This document shows, piece after piece, positions 4,429-5,235 of a stretch of 5,235 bases of DNA (within the stretch, counting starts at the first letter, position 1; every line of letters starts with the position of its first letter). The stretch covers positions 1 to 5,235 of the forward strand of contig JAAEES010000090.1 of NCBI GenBank assembly GCA_013415575.1, read 5' to 3'. Position numbers and translations under genes: made by a program. The DNA is from Methanomicrobiales archaeon (GTDB lineage: Archaea > Halobacteriota > Methanomicrobia > Methanomicrobiales > Methanospirillaceae). The notes beneath the pieces were generated by a model. It was not told the DNA's origin. It ran no database searches and saw nothing but the letters and a program-made list of their open reading frames with translations.

Positions 4429-5235
4429 ATGGTAGTTAAAGTTGGCGTTGCCAAACTGGGCAACATCGCAAGCGGCGTAATGGCCGAACTCCTCCTCGAT
4501 GAGAGGGCAGACCGTGAAGACATGCAGACCTTCATGGCAACCAGTGGAACAAAGCTCCAGCCTGAGGACATTGACCGGGTTGTCAATAACATGCTGGCAT
4601 GGAAACCCGACTTCGCCATCGTCGTCTCACCGAATGGTGTGCTCCCCGGTCCGACCGGAGCCCGTGAGCGGCTTGCTGCAGCCGGAATCCCGGTAGTCGT
4701 TATCACCGACGATGTCACCACCAAGAAAGAGTGGGCTGACATCAAGGAGAGCAAATTTGGCTACATTATCATGAAGGGAGACGCCATGATCGGTGCCCGT
4801 CGTGAATTCCTCGACCCCGTCGAGATGGCCGACTACAACGGAAACCTGGTCAAGGTCCTTGCCCTGACCGGCGCATTCCGCAAACTCCAGATGGCACTTG
4901 ACCAGGTCATCGACCAGGTGAAGGCCGGGAAGAAAGGGGCGGACCTGGTGCTGCCCAAGATAGTAGTCACCTCCGACAAGGCAGTCGATGGTGAGTTCAC
5001 CAACCCCTATGCCCTCGCCAAGGCCCGTGCAGCATACGAGATTGCATCTGCAGTCGCCATGGTGAACGTCAAGGGTTGCTTCATGACCAAGGAATGGGAG
5101 AAGTATATCCCCATCGTGACCAGCGCCCATGAGATGATGCGGTGTGCTGCGGTTCTCTGTGATGAAGCCCGCGAGCTGGAGAAGGCTGGCGACGGTATCA
5201 TCAGGAAGCCCCACAAGAAGGACGGCGTCATCGTC
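4429..5235 (+). CDS. mtd: F420-dependent methylene-tetrahydromethanopterin dehydrogenase (3' end cut)
   Basis: Mtd reversibly reduces methenyl-H4MPT to methylene-H4MPT with reduced coenzyme F420, a cytoplasmic step of CO2-reducing methanogenesis. The visible 269 codons stay open to the window edge; family members are about 275-285 residues, so only a short C-terminal tail is missing. The protein opens MVVKVGVAKLGNIASGVMAE, the typical Mtd N-terminus. Other family-typical stretches are VVSPNGVLPGPTGARE at 65-80, VVVITDDVTTKKEW at 89-102, YIIMKGDAMIGARREFLDPV at 112-131, and the helical C-terminal part with NPYALAKARAAYEIASAV at 192-209 and TSAHEMMRCAAVL at 231-243. The ATG follows GAGGTG at five bases and an archaeal promoter. 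It is transcribed away from tfx. Mtd uses F420 and no metal or flavin, consistent with the absence of cysteine-cluster motifs. Identification is from recalled family sequence, without a search. Confidence 0.97.
   Translation, partial: MVVKVGVAKLGNIASGVMAELLLDERADREDMQTFMATSGTKLQPEDIDRVVNNMLAWKPDFAIVVSPNGVLPGPTGARERLAAAGIPVVVITDDVTTKKEWADIKESKFGYIIMKGDAMIGARREFLDPVEMADYNGNLVKVLALTGAFRKLQMALDQVIDQVKAGKKGADLVLPKIVVTSDKAVDGEFTNPYALAKARAAYEIASAVAMVNVKGCFMTKEWEKYIPIVTSAHEMMRCAAVLCDEARELEKAGDGIIRKPHKKDGVIV

Noticed and set aside
4627..5214. Minus-strand open frame of 195 codons opposite mtd
   Set aside because: mtd on the plus strand is continuous, has a promoter and ribosome-binding site, and matches its family over the whole length, so this frame is a shadow.
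1..5235. Mobile elements, CRISPR arrays or recent gene transfer
   Set aside because: There are no regularly spaced repeats, transposase or integrase frames, or target-site duplications. All the genes are core housekeeping or methanogenesis genes, apart from the methanogen-type regulator tfx.

Overview
The window comes from a methanogenic archaeon, most likely of the Methanomicrobiales or a close relative. The evidence is an archaeal-type ribosomal protein cluster in the order uL3-uL4-uL23-uL2-uS19-uL22, a Tfx-family helix-turn-helix regulator, F420-dependent methylene-tetrahydromethanopterin dehydrogenase (Mtd), and archaeal TATA-box promoters with GGTGA-type Shine-Dalgarno sites. The order-level placement is an impression from protein sequence, not a computed result.

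Minus strand, bases 1-3284: the start of the S10-like ribosomal protein operon. Transcription runs from high to low coordinates: rpl3, rpl4, rpl23, rpl2, rps19, then the first 39 codons of rpl22, cut by the window edge. Gene junctions are 10 bases or less, and at most of them the ribosome-binding site of the next gene overlaps the stop codon of the previous one, so the genes are probably translationally coupled. All encode proteins of the large subunit except uS19, which sits in the small-subunit head.

Bases 3285-3810: no convincing gene. A good minus-strand TATA box at 3749-3756 predicts transcription start near 3727, giving an unusually long leader of about 440 bases before rpl3. The leader is full of compact hairpins. 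Two of them are continuous helices only as minus-strand RNA, because they contain a G-U wobble. This is either a structured 5' regulatory leader or a separate small RNA upstream of rpl3. It matches none of tRNA, RNase P RNA or SRP RNA by eye, and it is the least explained element here.

Bases 3811-4221: tfx on the minus strand, encoding a small DNA-binding regulator of a family known from methanogens. It lies directly upstream of, and in the same direction as, the ribosomal operon, with no visible terminator between them. Its own TATA box points to a leaderless start at 4215.

Bases 4222-4428: the divergent intergenic region between tfx and mtd, with one promoter for each direction, a small palindromic element just upstream of the mtd TATA box, and one hairpin-like inverted repeat.

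Bases 4429-5235: mtd on the plus strand, an enzyme of the CO2-reducing methanogenesis pathway, missing only its last few codons at the window edge. The divergent pairing of a Tfx regulator with a methanogenesis gene suggests, by inference, that Tfx may act on this shared region.
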